Assembly: GCF_000820005.1 (NCBI RefSeq)
Contig: NZ_CDBL01000090.1
Span: 51,465-115,464 of the forward strand
Reading direction: 5' to 3'
Length of the DNA stretch: 64,000 nucleotides
DNA from: Aeromonas piscicola
GTDB taxonomy: Bacteria > Pseudomonadota > Gammaproteobacteria > Enterobacterales > Aeromonadaceae
A program made the translations under genes and the position numbers. This document shows positions 24,129 through 32,589 of this stretch, in pieces; the stretch's first letter is position 1, and every line of letters starts with the position of its first letter. Under the pieces are notes generated by a model, which worked only from the letters and a program-made list of their open reading frames with translations, searched no databases and was not told the DNA's origin.

Positions 24129-25169
24129 TCAGAAGCGATCGAAGAAGGCCAGGGTGGCATTCAGCGCCGTCTGACGCTGGGGATCGCTTTCCATGAACAG
24201 CTCGTGCCAGGCTCCCTCTACCCGCAGCGGCTTGCCCCCTTCACACCGAGCCCGGGCGCAGAAGGCATCCTGCGCGGCATTGTCCACCACGCTGTCTTCC
24301 CCCGCCTGCAGCAGCAGCAGCGGTGTCTTGATACGATCGGCGGCGGCGATGGCGCTGTCTCCAGCGGCTATTCCCTCGCGGATCCAGTGGGCCGTCACCC
24401 CGCCCAGCTTGATCTGCGGGCGCTGTTCGTAGAGCTGGCGAAACGCTTGATAGCGCGGCTTGCTGTGGCTCAGGCCATTCTCGGCAAATTCGTGGGACTG
24501 GTAGCTGTCCTGACCCGGGCCATAGGGCGGTTCGCCCAGCCAGCTGCCGACCGTGTCTATGCTGGCCGCCAGCCCCTGTGCCAGCCACTTGGGCAGGCCA
24601 CCGAGGTTGATGCCCATCATGGGGGAGGAGAGCACGGCGGCCTTGATGTCATCCGGCCAGCGCTCCAGATAGAGCGCCGAGATGGCGCCCCCCATGGAGT
24701 GGGCCAGCAGGAACAGCTTGGCGGGCTGGTCTGCCACTATGACCTGGTCGTGAAACTGCTTCAGATCCAGCACATAATCGTCGAACTGGTCGACATATCC
24801 TTTCTCCTGGTCGTCCAGCAGGCGATCGGACAGCCCCTGACCACGGTGATCGATGAGATAGAGGCTGTAGCCCTGACGCCACAGATCCCAGGCCAGCTCC
24901 TGATACTTGAGATAGCTCTCGACCCGGCCGTTGACGATGAGAATGGCACGATCGACCTTGGCTTGGCGCAGGGCGGCATAGCGGATGGTCACCCCGTCCG
25001 TGCCCTTGAACTCCCCTTCAACTGCGTGCTCGCGCCAGAAGTCGGGCAGGGTCTGCTGATGAAGGGTGGCAACCTCGGTTTCGGATGTCAGTGGATAGGG
25101 ATTGGTCACGGCAAGGGCTCCGGCAGAAAGCAGGGTCAGGGCCAACAGGGGCAAATAGTTAGGCTTCAT
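24129..25169 (-). CDS. pldB: Lysophospholipase L2 (alpha/beta hydrolase) PldB
   Basis: A 346-residue serine hydrolase. It has an N-terminal hydrophobic, signal-like segment (MKPNYLPLLALTLLSAGALA), the strand-turn LIVNGRVESYLKY, and DHRGQGLSDR near residues 107-116. The nucleophile elbow is LAHSMGGAISALYLE near 153-167, and the catalytic His region is GAWHELFMESD near the end. These are PldB traits; the enzyme hydrolyses 2-acyl-lysophospholipids. Adjacency to yigL is the same as in E. coli. The ATG overlaps the trmH stop by 11 bp, so translation is coupled. The signal-like N-terminus is longer than in the E. coli protein. Confidence 0.9.
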   Translation of the reverse strand: MKPNYLPLLALTLLSAGALAVTNPYPLTSETEVATLHQQTLPDFWREHAVEGEFKGTDGVTIRYAALRQAKVDRAILIVNGRVESYLKYQELAWDLWRQGYSLYLIDHRGQGLSDRLLDDQEKGYVDQFDDYVLDLKQFHDQVIVADQPAKLFLLAHSMGGAISALYLERWPDDIKAAVLSSPMMGINLGGLPKWLAQGLAASIDTVGSWLGEPPYGPGQDSYQSHEFAENGLSHSKPRYQAFRQLYEQRPQIKLGGVTAHWIREGIAAGDSAIAAADRIKTPLLLLQAGEDSVVDNAAQDAFCARARCEGGKPLRVEGAWHELFMESDPQRQTALNATLAFFDRF

Positions 25170-25902
25170 CGATGTACTCTTCTGAGGTGTCGTCCGACTG
25201 CTGTGCGGCCCAGCCCTTGCGGGTCAGTTGCATCTGTTGCCACCAAGCTTCGTCCGCCAGGATTTCGCCGGCTGGGCCCAACTGGGGATAGGGCATCTCT
25301 TTCTCTTTGCAGAGCTGGGCATAGATGGGGTAACCCCCCTCGAACAATATGCTGTTCTGCTCCTCCAGGTCGAGCGGGCAGCCGCGCTGATAGCAGCCTG
25401 CCAGCTCGCGCTGGCGCTGGGCTTCATACAGGATGGCGGCGGCAGCCACGGAGACGTTGAGGGACTGCACCATGCCCACCATGGGGATGACGATATGGTG
25501 ATCGGCCAGCGCCAGTGCCTCTTCCCCTATGCCGTGCTTCTCCTGGCCCACCAGGATGGCGGTGGGTTTGGTGTAGTCTATGGTGCGAAAGTCCACCGAG
25601 CTGTCGGAAAGGTGTGTCGCCAGGATCTGCATGCCGGCGGCTTTCAGTTCGGCCACGGCGGTGCCTATATCCGGGTGCAGTTTAACGTCCACCCAGTTCT
25701 GGCTGCCGCGGGCCGTACCCTTGCGCTTGTGGATCCAGCTCTTGGGCCAGACGGCATGCACCCTGTGGATGCCGATAGCATCGGCGGTGCGCACTATTGC
25801 AGCCAGATTGTGAGGCTTGTGGACCTCTTCCATACAGACGGTCAAGTCGAGCTGACGCTGGGCCAGCATGTCAGAAATCCGTTTAAATCGCTCAGGAGTC
25901 AT
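25159..25902 (-). CDS. trmH: tRNA (guanosine-18-2'-O)-methyltransferase TrmH
   Basis: A 247-residue SPOUT methyltransferase that modifies G18 in the D-loop of tRNAs using SAM. Motifs are KPHNLAAIVRTADAIG near residues 28-43, ILVGQEKHGIGEEAL (the trefoil-knot loop) near 131-145, and IPMVGMVQSLNVSVAAAAILYE near 152-173. The start MTPERFKRISDMLAQRQLDL matches the E. coli TrmH N-terminus (MNPTRYARICEMLARRQPDL). It follows spoT as in enterobacteria. Two upstream 112-bp partial copies of its own start lie between spoT and this gene, and the stop of the nearer copy overlaps the region 1 nt before this ATG. Confidence 0.95.
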   Translation of the reverse strand: MTPERFKRISDMLAQRQLDLTVCMEEVHKPHNLAAIVRTADAIGIHRVHAVWPKSWIHKRKGTARGSQNWVDVKLHPDIGTAVAELKAAGMQILATHLSDSSVDFRTIDYTKPTAILVGQEKHGIGEEALALADHHIVIPMVGMVQSLNVSVAAAAILYEAQRQRELAGCYQRGCPLDLEEQNSILFEGGYPIYAQLCKEKEMPYPQLGPAGEILADEAWWQQMQLTRKGWAAQQSDDTSEEYIDEA

Positions 25903-25903
25903 A

Positions 25904-26014
25904 TCAGTTTCTATCGGGTGAGGCTTGTGCACTCTTCTTGTGCATACAGACGGTCAAGTCGAGCTGGCGCTGGGCCAGCATGTCAGAAATCCGTTTAAAT
26001 CGTTCAGGCGTCAT
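25904..26014 (-). CDS. 36-codon upstream frame, near-exact copy of the trmH start
   Basis: The first 24 codons repeat trmH almost exactly (MTPERFKRISDMLAQRQLDL, then TVCM). The frame then diverges into HKKSAQASPDRN and stops. The TGA is followed after 1 nt by the trmH ATG (TGATATG), so ribosomes could re-initiate. It is one unit of a 112-bp tandem duplication. It cannot encode a functional methyltransferase. It may act as a translated leader or be a recent duplication scar; only the frame and coupling geometry are seen. Confidence 0.45.
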   Translation of the reverse strand: MTPERFKRISDMLAQRQLDLTVCMHKKSAQASPDRN

Positions 26015-26015
26015 A

Positions 26016-26126
26016 TCAGTTTCTATCGGGTGAGGCGGGTGTGCCAAGAGTGCGCAGCAAGCGGGTCGAGTCGGGCTGACGCTGGGTCAGTATGGTGCGG
26101 ATTTGCTCGAGGTGTTCGGGGCTCAT
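26016..26126 (-). CDS. 36-codon upstream frame, diverged copy of the trmH start
   Basis: Same length (36 codons), same terminal ASPDRN and the same TGATATG junction as the downstream copy, but its first part has drifted to MSPEHLEQIRTILTQRQPDS. The frame has stayed open despite this divergence. That suggests either constraint or that the copy predates the near-identical one. It starts 21 bp after a hairpin following spoT. Whether it is translated is unknown; its SD is weak. Confidence 0.4.
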   Translation of the reverse strand: MSPEHLEQIRTILTQRQPDSTRLLRTLGTPASPDRN

Positions 26127-26147
26127 GGCGTATCTCTATAAAAGCAG

Positions 26148-26167
26148 CAGGCGGCTTGCGCCGCCTG
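26148..26167 (-). terminator. Hairpin after spoT, partial terminator
   Basis: CAGGCGGC-GCAA-GCCGCCTG on the minus strand is an 8-bp stem followed by CTGCTTTTAT. The T run is short and offset, so read-through into the trmH genes is likely. It lies within 5 bp of the spoT stop codon. Confidence 0.55.
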
Positions 26168-26170
26168 TAT

Positions 26171-28285
26171 TCAGTTCTTTTGTCGGCTCACCTTGAGCAC
26201 GTTGGGCATCACGCGGATCTTGCGCATGATGTTGGCCAGATGGATACGGCTCTTTGTGGTGATGAGCAGGGTGACCAGATAGACACGGCCATCCTTCTCT
26301 TCGGTGCTGATGGCGTGAATGTTGGCGCCGGTGGCGGCAATCACGTTGGCCAGCTCGGCCAGCGCACCCTGATGGTTGACTATCTCTATGCTGATGCCGG
26401 TGCGGAATTCCTGCTCCTGATCCTTGTCCACCTCCCACTGTACCGGCAGGTATTTGTCCGGTTCGCGGCTGTAGCCCTTGATGTTGCGGCAGGCTTCCTG
26501 GTGGATAACCAGCCCTTTGCCGGGGCTGATGTGGGCAATGATGGCATCCCCAGGGATCGGACGGCAGCAGTTGGCGAAGGTGACCAGCATGCCGTCGGCA
26601 CCCTTGATCGGCATCTTCTTGCTGCTGGATTTGGGCTGCTCTTCCGGCGGCAGTTCGCCCAGCATGCGGCGCGCCACCATGACGCTCATGGCGTTGCCCA
26701 GGCCCACATCGGCCAGCAGACCCTGCAGGTTTTCGTGCTTGGTGTCAGCCAGCACCTGCTTGATGCGCGGTTCCGGAATGTCTTCGATGTTCTTGGCGCC
26801 GAGCGCATGGTTGAGCAGGCGACGACCCAGCACCACCGACTCTTCGGTGCGCAGGTTCTTGAGGAACTGGCGGATCTTGGATCTGGCCTTGGTGGTCACT
26901 ACGAAATTGAGCCAGGCCGCGTTGGGACGGGCGCCCGGCGCCGTGATGATCTCCACCGTCTGACCCGAATGCAGCGGGCTGCTCAGCGGATAGGGGTGGC
27001 GATCGACCCGTGAGCCGACGCAGGCATGGCCGATGTCGGTGTGCACCGTGTAGGCAAAGTCCACCGGCGTGGCGCCCGTGGGCAGCTCCATGATGCGGCC
27101 TTCTGGAGTGAACACGTAGATCTCGTCCGGGAACAGGTCGGTCTTGACCCCTTCGATGAATTCAAACGAGCTGCCGGCGCTCTGTTGCAGCTCCAGCAGG
27201 CTCTGCATCCAGCGCTGGGCACGGATCTGGGCCGTGGTGCCCGAGCTGTCGCCATCCTGCTTGTAGGCCCAGTGGGCGGCAACCCCCTTGTCGGCCATCT
27301 GATCCATGAACTCTGTGCGGATCTGTACCTCGACCGGCACCCCGTGCGGCCCCACCAGCGAGGTGTGCAGCGACTGGTAGCCGTTGGTCTTGGGGATTGC
27401 GATGTAATCCTTGAAGCGGCCGGGGCGCGGCTTGTAGAGGCTGTGCATCTGCCCCAGCACCCGGTAACAGGTATCTATGTCCTTCACTCTGACGCGAAAG
27501 GCGTAGATATCCATTACCTCATGAAATTGCAGCTCTTTTTTCTCCATCTTGTTGTAGATAGAGAACAGGTTCTTCTCGCGGCCGCTCACCTGGGAGTCGA
27601 TGCCTGCATCCCGCAGACGGCCCTCGATCTCGCTCTGGATGGAGTCGATGATTTCGCGGCGGTTGCCACGGGCGCGGCGCACCGACTCGCGCAACACGCG
27701 GGAGCGCATGGGGTAGAGCGCCTCGAAGCCCAGCTCTTCCAGCTCGTTCTTCATGGTATGAATACCGAGGCGGTTGGCGATGGGGGCGAAGATTTCGAGG
27801 GTTTCACGGGCGATGCGGCGGCGCTTGTCCGGCCGTAGTGAACCCAGCGTGCGCATGTTGTGGGTGCGGTCGGCCAGCTTGATCAGGATGACCCGGATAT
27901 CCTGGGTCATGGCCATCACCATCTTGCGGAAGTTTTCGGCCTGGGCCTCTTTGCGATCGCGGAATTTCAGCTTGTCGAGCTTGGAGACGCCCGCTACCAG
28001 CTCGGCGACGGCATCGCCAAACAGTTCGGCCAGATCGGCCTTGGTGACTGGGGTATCTTCGATGACGTCGTGCAGCACGGCGGCCATCAGGGTTTCGTGA
28101 TCGAGTCGCATGTCGCCGAGAATGCGGGCAACGGCAACCGGGTGGGTGATGTAGGGCTCGCCACTGGAACGCATCTGTCCCTGATGGGCATCACGGGCCA
28201 CCACATAGGCTTGCCTGAGCTTCTCAACCTGCTCTGGCGGCAGGTAGGAACTGGCTATTTCTTTAAGATTTTCAAATAAATACAA
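26171..28285 (-). CDS. spoT: Bifunctional (p)ppGpp synthetase/hydrolase SpoT
   Basis: A 704-residue stringent-response enzyme. The HD hydrolase domain shows GEPYITHPVAVARIL near residues 41-55 and AVLHDVIEDTPVT near 70-82, with the HD pair intact, and LADRTHNMRTLGSL near 137-150. The synthetase region has the RelA-SpoT motif FKDYIAIPKTNGYQSLHTSLVG. TGS (EIYVFTPEGRIMELPTGATPVDFAY near 386-410) and a C-terminal ACT domain complete it. Length equals E. coli SpoT (702). It sits in the gmk-rpoZ-spoT-trmH order. Confidence 0.97.
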   Translation of the reverse strand: MYLFENLKEIASSYLPPEQVEKLRQAYVVARDAHQGQMRSSGEPYITHPVAVARILGDMRLDHETLMAAVLHDVIEDTPVTKADLAELFGDAVAELVAGVSKLDKLKFRDRKEAQAENFRKMVMAMTQDIRVILIKLADRTHNMRTLGSLRPDKRRRIARETLEIFAPIANRLGIHTMKNELEELGFEALYPMRSRVLRESVRRARGNRREIIDSIQSEIEGRLRDAGIDSQVSGREKNLFSIYNKMEKKELQFHEVMDIYAFRVRVKDIDTCYRVLGQMHSLYKPRPGRFKDYIAIPKTNGYQSLHTSLVGPHGVPVEVQIRTEFMDQMADKGVAAHWAYKQDGDSSGTTAQIRAQRWMQSLLELQQSAGSSFEFIEGVKTDLFPDEIYVFTPEGRIMELPTGATPVDFAYTVHTDIGHACVGSRVDRHPYPLSSPLHSGQTVEIITAPGARPNAAWLNFVVTTKARSKIRQFLKNLRTEESVVLGRRLLNHALGAKNIEDIPEPRIKQVLADTKHENLQGLLADVGLGNAMSVMVARRMLGELPPEEQPKSSSKKMPIKGADGMLVTFANCCRPIPGDAIIAHISPGKGLVIHQEACRNIKGYSREPDKYLPVQWEVDKDQEQEFRTGISIEIVNHQGALAELANVIAATGANIHAISTEEKDGRVYLVTLLITTKSRIHLANIMRKIRVMPNVLKVSRQKN

Positions 28286-28377
28286 GACAGTCCCCGCAGC
28301 GGTGAAACGGCAATCCGTGGAATTGAGGAATAGTCCTGAGTTTGCGAGGTTTTCGAGCGGTTGTAAATGGGAAGAAC

Positions 28378-28403
28378 AGTCGGCACCCGGGCGGGCGCCG
28401 ACT
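28378..28403 (-). terminator. Strong hairpin between rpoZ and spoT
   Basis: AGTCGGCACCCG and CGGGCGCCGACT form a 12-bp stem with one G-U wobble and a 2-nt gap, about 17 bp after the rpoZ stop. On the minus strand GTTCTTCCC follows rather than a clean T run. It may attenuate spoT, act as an mRNA processing site, or end part of the transcripts. Confidence 0.45.
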
Positions 28404-28419
28404 ATGAGAAATAACTGAC

Positions 28420-28695
28420 TTAACCGCGACCTTCGGCGATGGCAGCAACGGCAGCCAGCTCGGCAGCTTCCTGTTCTTGCTGCTCGTAGCGGTCCTGGGT
28501 GTCCATCACCTGGTTGTTCACCAGACCCAGCTCGATCTCGCGCAGGGCGATCACGGTCGGCTTGTCGTTCTCTTCGTCAACCAGGGGATCTTTGCCTTGA
28601 ACCGCGATTTGGCGGGCGCGGCGGGCGGCGACCAGCACCAGGTCAAAACGGTTACCTACCTGTTTTACAGCATCTTCTACAGTAACGCGTGCCAT
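28420..28695 (-). CDS. rpoZ: RNA polymerase omega subunit
   Basis: A 91-residue protein that starts MARVTVEDAVKQVGNRFDLVLVAARRARQ, the diagnostic omega N-terminus. The conserved DKPTVIALREIE occurs near residues 44-55, and the acidic/Gln tail ends AAIAEGRG. It stabilises beta-prime and forms part of ppGpp site 1. Length equals E. coli RpoZ (91). It is positioned between gmk and spoT, as in enterobacteria. Confidence 0.97.
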   Translation of the reverse strand: MARVTVEDAVKQVGNRFDLVLVAARRARQIAVQGKDPLVDEENDKPTVIALREIELGLVNNQVMDTQDRYEQQEQEAAELAAVAAIAEGRG

Positions 28696-28774
28696 GCAGG
28701 ACTCCAGTGTTTGGGCTTTCTGTGTTTAGAAAAGCGGTGTTTAAAAATGACGCAAAAGTTTACTTGTTTTTGGC

Positions 28775-29401
28775 CTATTCTGCCAGTAGCTGTTGCAGCA
28801 AGTTTTGTTGTGCCTGCTGTTGCTGACGCATTTCCAGCCGTTGGCACTCAATAATGGCCCTGAGTTGGAACAGCGCCAGCTCAAAGTCTTCGTTGATAAT
28901 GACATAGTCATACTCGTCGTAGTGCACCATTTCGGCAATGGCTTTCGCCATCCGGCCGGCGATCACGTCGCTGCTGTCCTGACCGCGCCCGATCAGGCGC
29001 TGTTCCAGCTCGGCACGGCTGGGGGGCAGGATGAAGATGGACTTGGTCGGCATCTGCTCGCGGATTTGGCGGGCGCCCTGCCAGTCGATGTCGAGGAAGA
29101 CGTCGATCCCCTTGGCCAGACAGACCTCGATGGCGGCGCGTGAGGTGCCGTAGTAGTTGCCAAACACTTCGGCCCACTCCAGAAAATCACCGCGTGCAAT
29201 CAGCGCCTTGAATGTCTCCACCGGCACGAAGTGGTAATGCACCCCGTTCTCTTCGCCCGGGCGCATGGCACGAGTCGTGTGGGAGACCGACAGTTGCATC
29301 TTGCCTGCTGCGTTGTGTTTGGTCAGCAAGGCATTGAGCAGGCTGGATTTACCCGCCCCGCTCGGGGAGGAGATGATATAGAGAGTGCCTTGTTGCGCCA
29401 T
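28775..29401 (-). CDS. gmk: Guanylate kinase
   Basis: A 208-residue enzyme that converts GMP to GDP with ATP. The P-loop is SSPSGAGKSSLLNALL near residues 11-26. The GMP-binding motifs are SVSHTTRAMRPGEENGVHYHF near 37-57 and EWAEVFGNYYGTS near 75-87, and the LID region is FILPPSRAELEQRLIGRGQDS. Length equals E. coli Gmk (207). It is the first gene of the rpoZ-spoT block. Confidence 0.96.
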   Translation of the reverse strand: MAQQGTLYIISSPSGAGKSSLLNALLTKHNAAGKMQLSVSHTTRAMRPGEENGVHYHFVPVETFKALIARGDFLEWAEVFGNYYGTSRAAIEVCLAKGIDVFLDIDWQGARQIREQMPTKSIFILPPSRAELEQRLIGRGQDSSDVIAGRMAKAIAEMVHYDEYDYVIINEDFELALFQLRAIIECQRLEMRQQQQAQQNLLQQLLAE

Positions 29402-29545
29402 GTCATTACCTTTAATCGAAACCCGTGTTTTGGTTGTAGCAGAGGCCGCCGTCTTGTGCCCGAAAGGGAGACAGCCAAACGCAAAACGCGGAAAATTCTT
29501 GGATCAGGGGGATGTAAAGGCGGCGAATTTTAACAGAAGGCGGCG

Positions 29546-29578
29546 GATAAAAAAACGGCCGGAATCATATTCCAGCCG
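29546..29578 (-). terminator. Terminator of the glycosyltransferase gene
   Basis: CGGCTGGAAT-ATG-ATTCCGGCCG on the minus strand is a 10-bp stem with one G-U pair. It is followed by seven or more T residues (A run 29548-29555). It lies in the 299-bp gap between gmk and the GT9 gene. The remainder of this gap holds the gmk promoter region; I see no gene in it. Confidence 0.85.
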
Positions 29579-29700
29579 ATCAAAGTATTCGTAGCTTGCT
29601 GCGGGAGCGTAACCCACATCGGCCGCTATTCTGCCCGGTGGGCGGGGCAGGGGCCATCAGGTTATCCCTGCCTCAGGGCTCGGAATTTCCGAGTTGCCTC

Positions 29701-30756
29701 TCAGCCTGGCAGATGGCGATCGGCGCAGAGCCGGTCAAAGGTGGCGATGACCCGTTCACTCGTGATCTTGCTCATGGCATCCGGATCCTTGAGGCGGGTG
29801 CGCCAGCTCAGCTCGGCCAGCGGTTTGCCGGTCTCCTGTTCGATCAGTTCCTGATAGACGCTGACCGCGTAGTCGCGGCACAGATAGGGGCCGGTGCGGG
29901 CCGGATTGTGATGGGCGTAGAGGCCGATCACCGGCGTGCCGACCAGGGTTGCCATGTGGGTGGGGCCCGTATCCGGTGCCAGCACCAGGCTGGCTTCGGC
30001 GATCAGCGCCAGCAGCTGCTTGAGGTTGGTCTGGCCTACCAGATCCACCGGTTTGCTCTGGCTCAGCCGCTGTATGTCGGCGGCCAGATCCCGTTCCAGC
30101 TTGGCCGGGCCGCCGCACAGATAGACCTGAAAGCCCTTGTTGGCCGCGTGATCTGCCAGCGCGGCATAACCCGCGGCGGTCCAGTTCTTGAACGCCTTGC
30201 TGGCGGCGGCGCAGATGAGCAGGGTCGGTTTGCCGCCAATCTTCTCCCGGGCCCAGGTTTTATGTTCGGCGCTGATGGGCAGTTGCCAGTCGGGGGTCAG
30301 ATCCTGGATGCCCAGCTCTTTGGCGAAAGCGAGGAAACCGTCCAGCACGTGAGGGGAGGCGGGGGATGGCACCCTGTGATTGGTGAACAGCCACTGACCG
30401 TCGTTGGCGCGCGCCTTGTCGAAACCGAGTTTGATGTTCGCCCGGATGCCGAGGGTGGCAATGCTGGCGCGCATGGCCGCCTGCAGATGGAGCAGGGCAT
30501 CGAACCTGCGTCCCTTGAGGGTCTGCCAGAGGTCACGATAGCCGCGCCACCCCTTGCTCTTGTCAAAGGCGATGACCTCGACCCCGGGCAGATCGGCGAA
30601 AAGTGTCGCCTCTATCTTGCCGGTGATCCAGGTGATGCGGGTCTCTGGCCACTCCCGCTGGATGACGCGCACCAGCGCCAGCGCGTGGCAGCAATCCCCG
30701 ATGGCGGAGAGCCGCAGGATACAGATGGAAGAGGGCGGCGTTTGGAACAGCGGCAT
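29701..30756 (-). CDS. Glycosyltransferase family 9 (heptosyltransferase-like)
   Basis: A 351-residue GT-B glycosyltransferase of the ADP-heptose:LPS type, acting at the inner membrane in LPS core assembly. The N-terminal ICILRLSAIGDCCHALALVR holds the catalytic Asp region of the family. The C-terminal donor-binding part has TLLICAAASKAFKNW near 186-200 and VLAPDTGPTHMATLVGTPVIGLYAHHNP near 265-292. Which core heptose it adds cannot be decided. It is divergent from kdkA, an LPS inner-core kinase, which supports the LPS role. The start at 30756 is tentative; no good SD is visible, and an ATG 21 nt upstream is possible. Confidence 0.87.
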   Translation of the reverse strand: MPLFQTPPSSICILRLSAIGDCCHALALVRVIQREWPETRITWITGKIEATLFADLPGVEVIAFDKSKGWRGYRDLWQTLKGRRFDALLHLQAAMRASIATLGIRANIKLGFDKARANDGQWLFTNHRVPSPASPHVLDGFLAFAKELGIQDLTPDWQLPISAEHKTWAREKIGGKPTLLICAAASKAFKNWTAAGYAALADHAANKGFQVYLCGGPAKLERDLAADIQRLSQSKPVDLVGQTNLKQLLALIAEASLVLAPDTGPTHMATLVGTPVIGLYAHHNPARTGPYLCRDYAVSVYQELIEQETGKPLAELSWRTRLKDPDAMSKITSERVIATFDRLCADRHLPG

Positions 30757-30941
30757 GATGTGGCGCAATGGTGGCAAAATGGATGGATGGCATTATGCAA
30801 ACTCCCCTGTGGATTGTAAAATTGCGCGCAACTGGCAGCCGGTACTGACTCTGATCCTCACAAGGAGCTCGGGTCCGTGCCGACAGGCCGCCTTATCGTG
30901 AATCGAACCATTGCGATTACTGACCGACCGGAATCACCAAG

Positions 30942-31655
30942 ATGCGAATTCAGACCGAACACAACCAGATCTGCTGGTACGCCGAAGGGATTTTTCATGA
31001 CCCTTCCCCCGAGCTGTTTGATCCGGCCTGGTGGCAGACCCATCGCCAGGTAGTGGGTTCCTCCATCGGTCGCGGGGTGACCTGGTTCGTGAAGGATGAA
31101 TCCCGCCATCTGGTGCTGCGCCATTACTATCGCGGGGGCATGGTGGGCAAGGTGGTGCGGGATCGCTTCTGGTTCGAGGGGGTAGAGAGCAGCCGGGCAA
31201 TGGCCGAGTACAGCCTGCTGGCCAAGCTGAGCGAGCAGGGTCTGCCGGTGCCGCGCCCGTTTGCGGCCCGCATGGCCAAGCAGGGCCCCTTCTATCGGGC
31301 CGATATCCTGATCGAGCGCATTCGCGGCGCCAAGGATCTGGTGGCGCTGCTCAAGCAGGGGCCGATCGCCGGCGAGGTGTGGCACAAGGTTGGCCAGACG
31401 GTGCGCCAGCTGCACGATGCCGGTGTCTATCATGCGGATCTCAACAGCCACAACCTGCTGCTCGACAAGGAGGGCAAGGTGTGGGTGATCGATTTCGACA
31501 AGGGGGCCATCCGCTCCCCCGGCAGCTGGCAGCAGGCCAACCTGGAGCGACTGCTGCGCTCCTTCACCAAAGAGTCCCAATTGCATACCAGTTTCCACTT
31601 CGTGCCGGAGAACTGGCACGCCCTGATGAACGGCTATCAAGGAAAAGCGAGCTGA
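30942..31655 (+). CDS. kdkA: 3-deoxy-D-manno-octulosonic acid (Kdo) kinase KdkA
   Basis: A 237-residue member of the Kdo/WaaP kinase family, which phosphorylates Kdo at position 4 in organisms with a single Kdo on lipid A. Kinase-fold marks are GRGVTWFV and LVLRHYYRGGMVGKVVRDRFWF near residues 43-80 and the catalytic loop HDAGVYHADLNSHNLLLD near 157-174. The metal-binding VWVIDFDKGAIR near 179-190 is followed by the C-terminal WQQANLERLLRSF. Length equals known KdkA proteins (about 235-240). It sits in an LPS-core context opposite the GT9 gene. Confidence 0.93.
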   Translation: MRIQTEHNQICWYAEGIFHDPSPELFDPAWWQTHRQVVGSSIGRGVTWFVKDESRHLVLRHYYRGGMVGKVVRDRFWFEGVESSRAMAEYSLLAKLSEQGLPVPRPFAARMAKQGPFYRADILIERIRGAKDLVALLKQGPIAGEVWHKVGQTVRQLHDAGVYHADLNSHNLLLDKEGKVWVIDFDKGAIRSPGSWQQANLERLLRSFTKESQLHTSFHFVPENWHALMNGYQGKAS

Positions 31656-31725
31656 CCCTGTTGCTCGCCGCGAGAGCCAATGTTACTTATTGAGCAGGTA
31701 TTCAGATTCGGTTTCGAGGCGCTCG

Positions 31726-32589
31726 ATGGACATGCTCAAGGCTCCCCTGAGGGAAGCAATCACCCGGTTTGATCTGGCGCTGATGGCGGATGCCATGGCT
31801 CTGCTGGCGGCGGGACTCTGGAGCTGGAGCCCGCAACAGGGGGTGCAGCGGGATCTCTCCTGCCTGCGCCTGCTGGGATTGGATGAGACTGGGCTGGACG
31901 ATCTCGGCTGGCTGGAGCGGGTACATCCCGACGATGTGGCCGCCCTGCAGGATGCGCTCGCTGCCTGCCAGAGCGGGCGAGTGGCCCAGATCCGGCTCGA
32001 ATACCGCATCCTGCATCACGATGGTCACTACGTGCGGCTGGAAGAGCGGGCCCGGCGTGATGTGCATGGCCAGGTGCTGGGGGTGGTGCGCCAGCTCGAC
32101 CCGCTGGCCGTGATCGTGGAGGAGCGCCACGGCATGGATCCCCTCACCGGACTGGAGAGCCGCGGCCACTTCGAGCAGCTGCTCGACGAGCGGCTGGCGA
32201 CCGAGAGCGGCAGTTTCAGCCTGCTGCAGTTCACCGTGGACCACAGTGCCAAAATATTGCAGCTGTTTGGTGAAGCGGCCTGTGATGCCATGCTGGCCAA
32301 GCTGGCGCGCATAGTGCGCCACGAACTGCGGCGGGAGGATCCCTTCGCCCGCTGGGACCAGGATGGCTTCATCCTGATGCTCTCCCAGACCGATCGGCTG
32401 AGCAGCCTGGAGATTGCCGAGCGGTTGCGCCTGGAGATCGCCGATGCCAGCCTGCTGCCGCAGCGGCCGGTAACCGTCAGCATAGGGCTGGTGCAGAGCC
32501 AGAGCGGCGAACATATCGATCACCTGCTGGCTCGTCTGGCCACCTGTCACGGTCAGGCCAGACGGGAGCACAATACCGTCGTTGGTTAA
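31726..32589 (+). CDS. PAS + degenerate GGDEF protein
   Basis: A 287-residue cytoplasmic protein. A PAS-like domain (MALLAAGLWSWSPQQGV through YRILHHDGHYVRLEERARRD, about residues 25-130) precedes a GGDEF domain (DPLTGLESRGHFEQLL to the end). The signature loop reads RWDQDGFILML where an active diguanylate cyclase has R-x-GG(D/E)EF; both glycines and the glutamate are replaced. Diguanylate cyclase activity is therefore unlikely, and a role as a nucleotide sensor or scaffold is inferred. The start at 31726 has GAGG 7 nt upstream; a TTG 36 nt earlier is less likely. Its stop overlaps the convergent DMT transporter stop. Confidence 0.8.
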   Translation: MDMLKAPLREAITRFDLALMADAMALLAAGLWSWSPQQGVQRDLSCLRLLGLDETGLDDLGWLERVHPDDVAALQDALAACQSGRVAQIRLEYRILHHDGHYVRLEERARRDVHGQVLGVVRQLDPLAVIVEERHGMDPLTGLESRGHFEQLLDERLATESGSFSLLQFTVDHSAKILQLFGEAACDAMLAKLARIVRHELRREDPFARWDQDGFILMLSQTDRLSSLEIAERLRLEIADASLLPQRPVTVSIGLVQSQSGEHIDHLLARLATCHGQARREHNTVVG

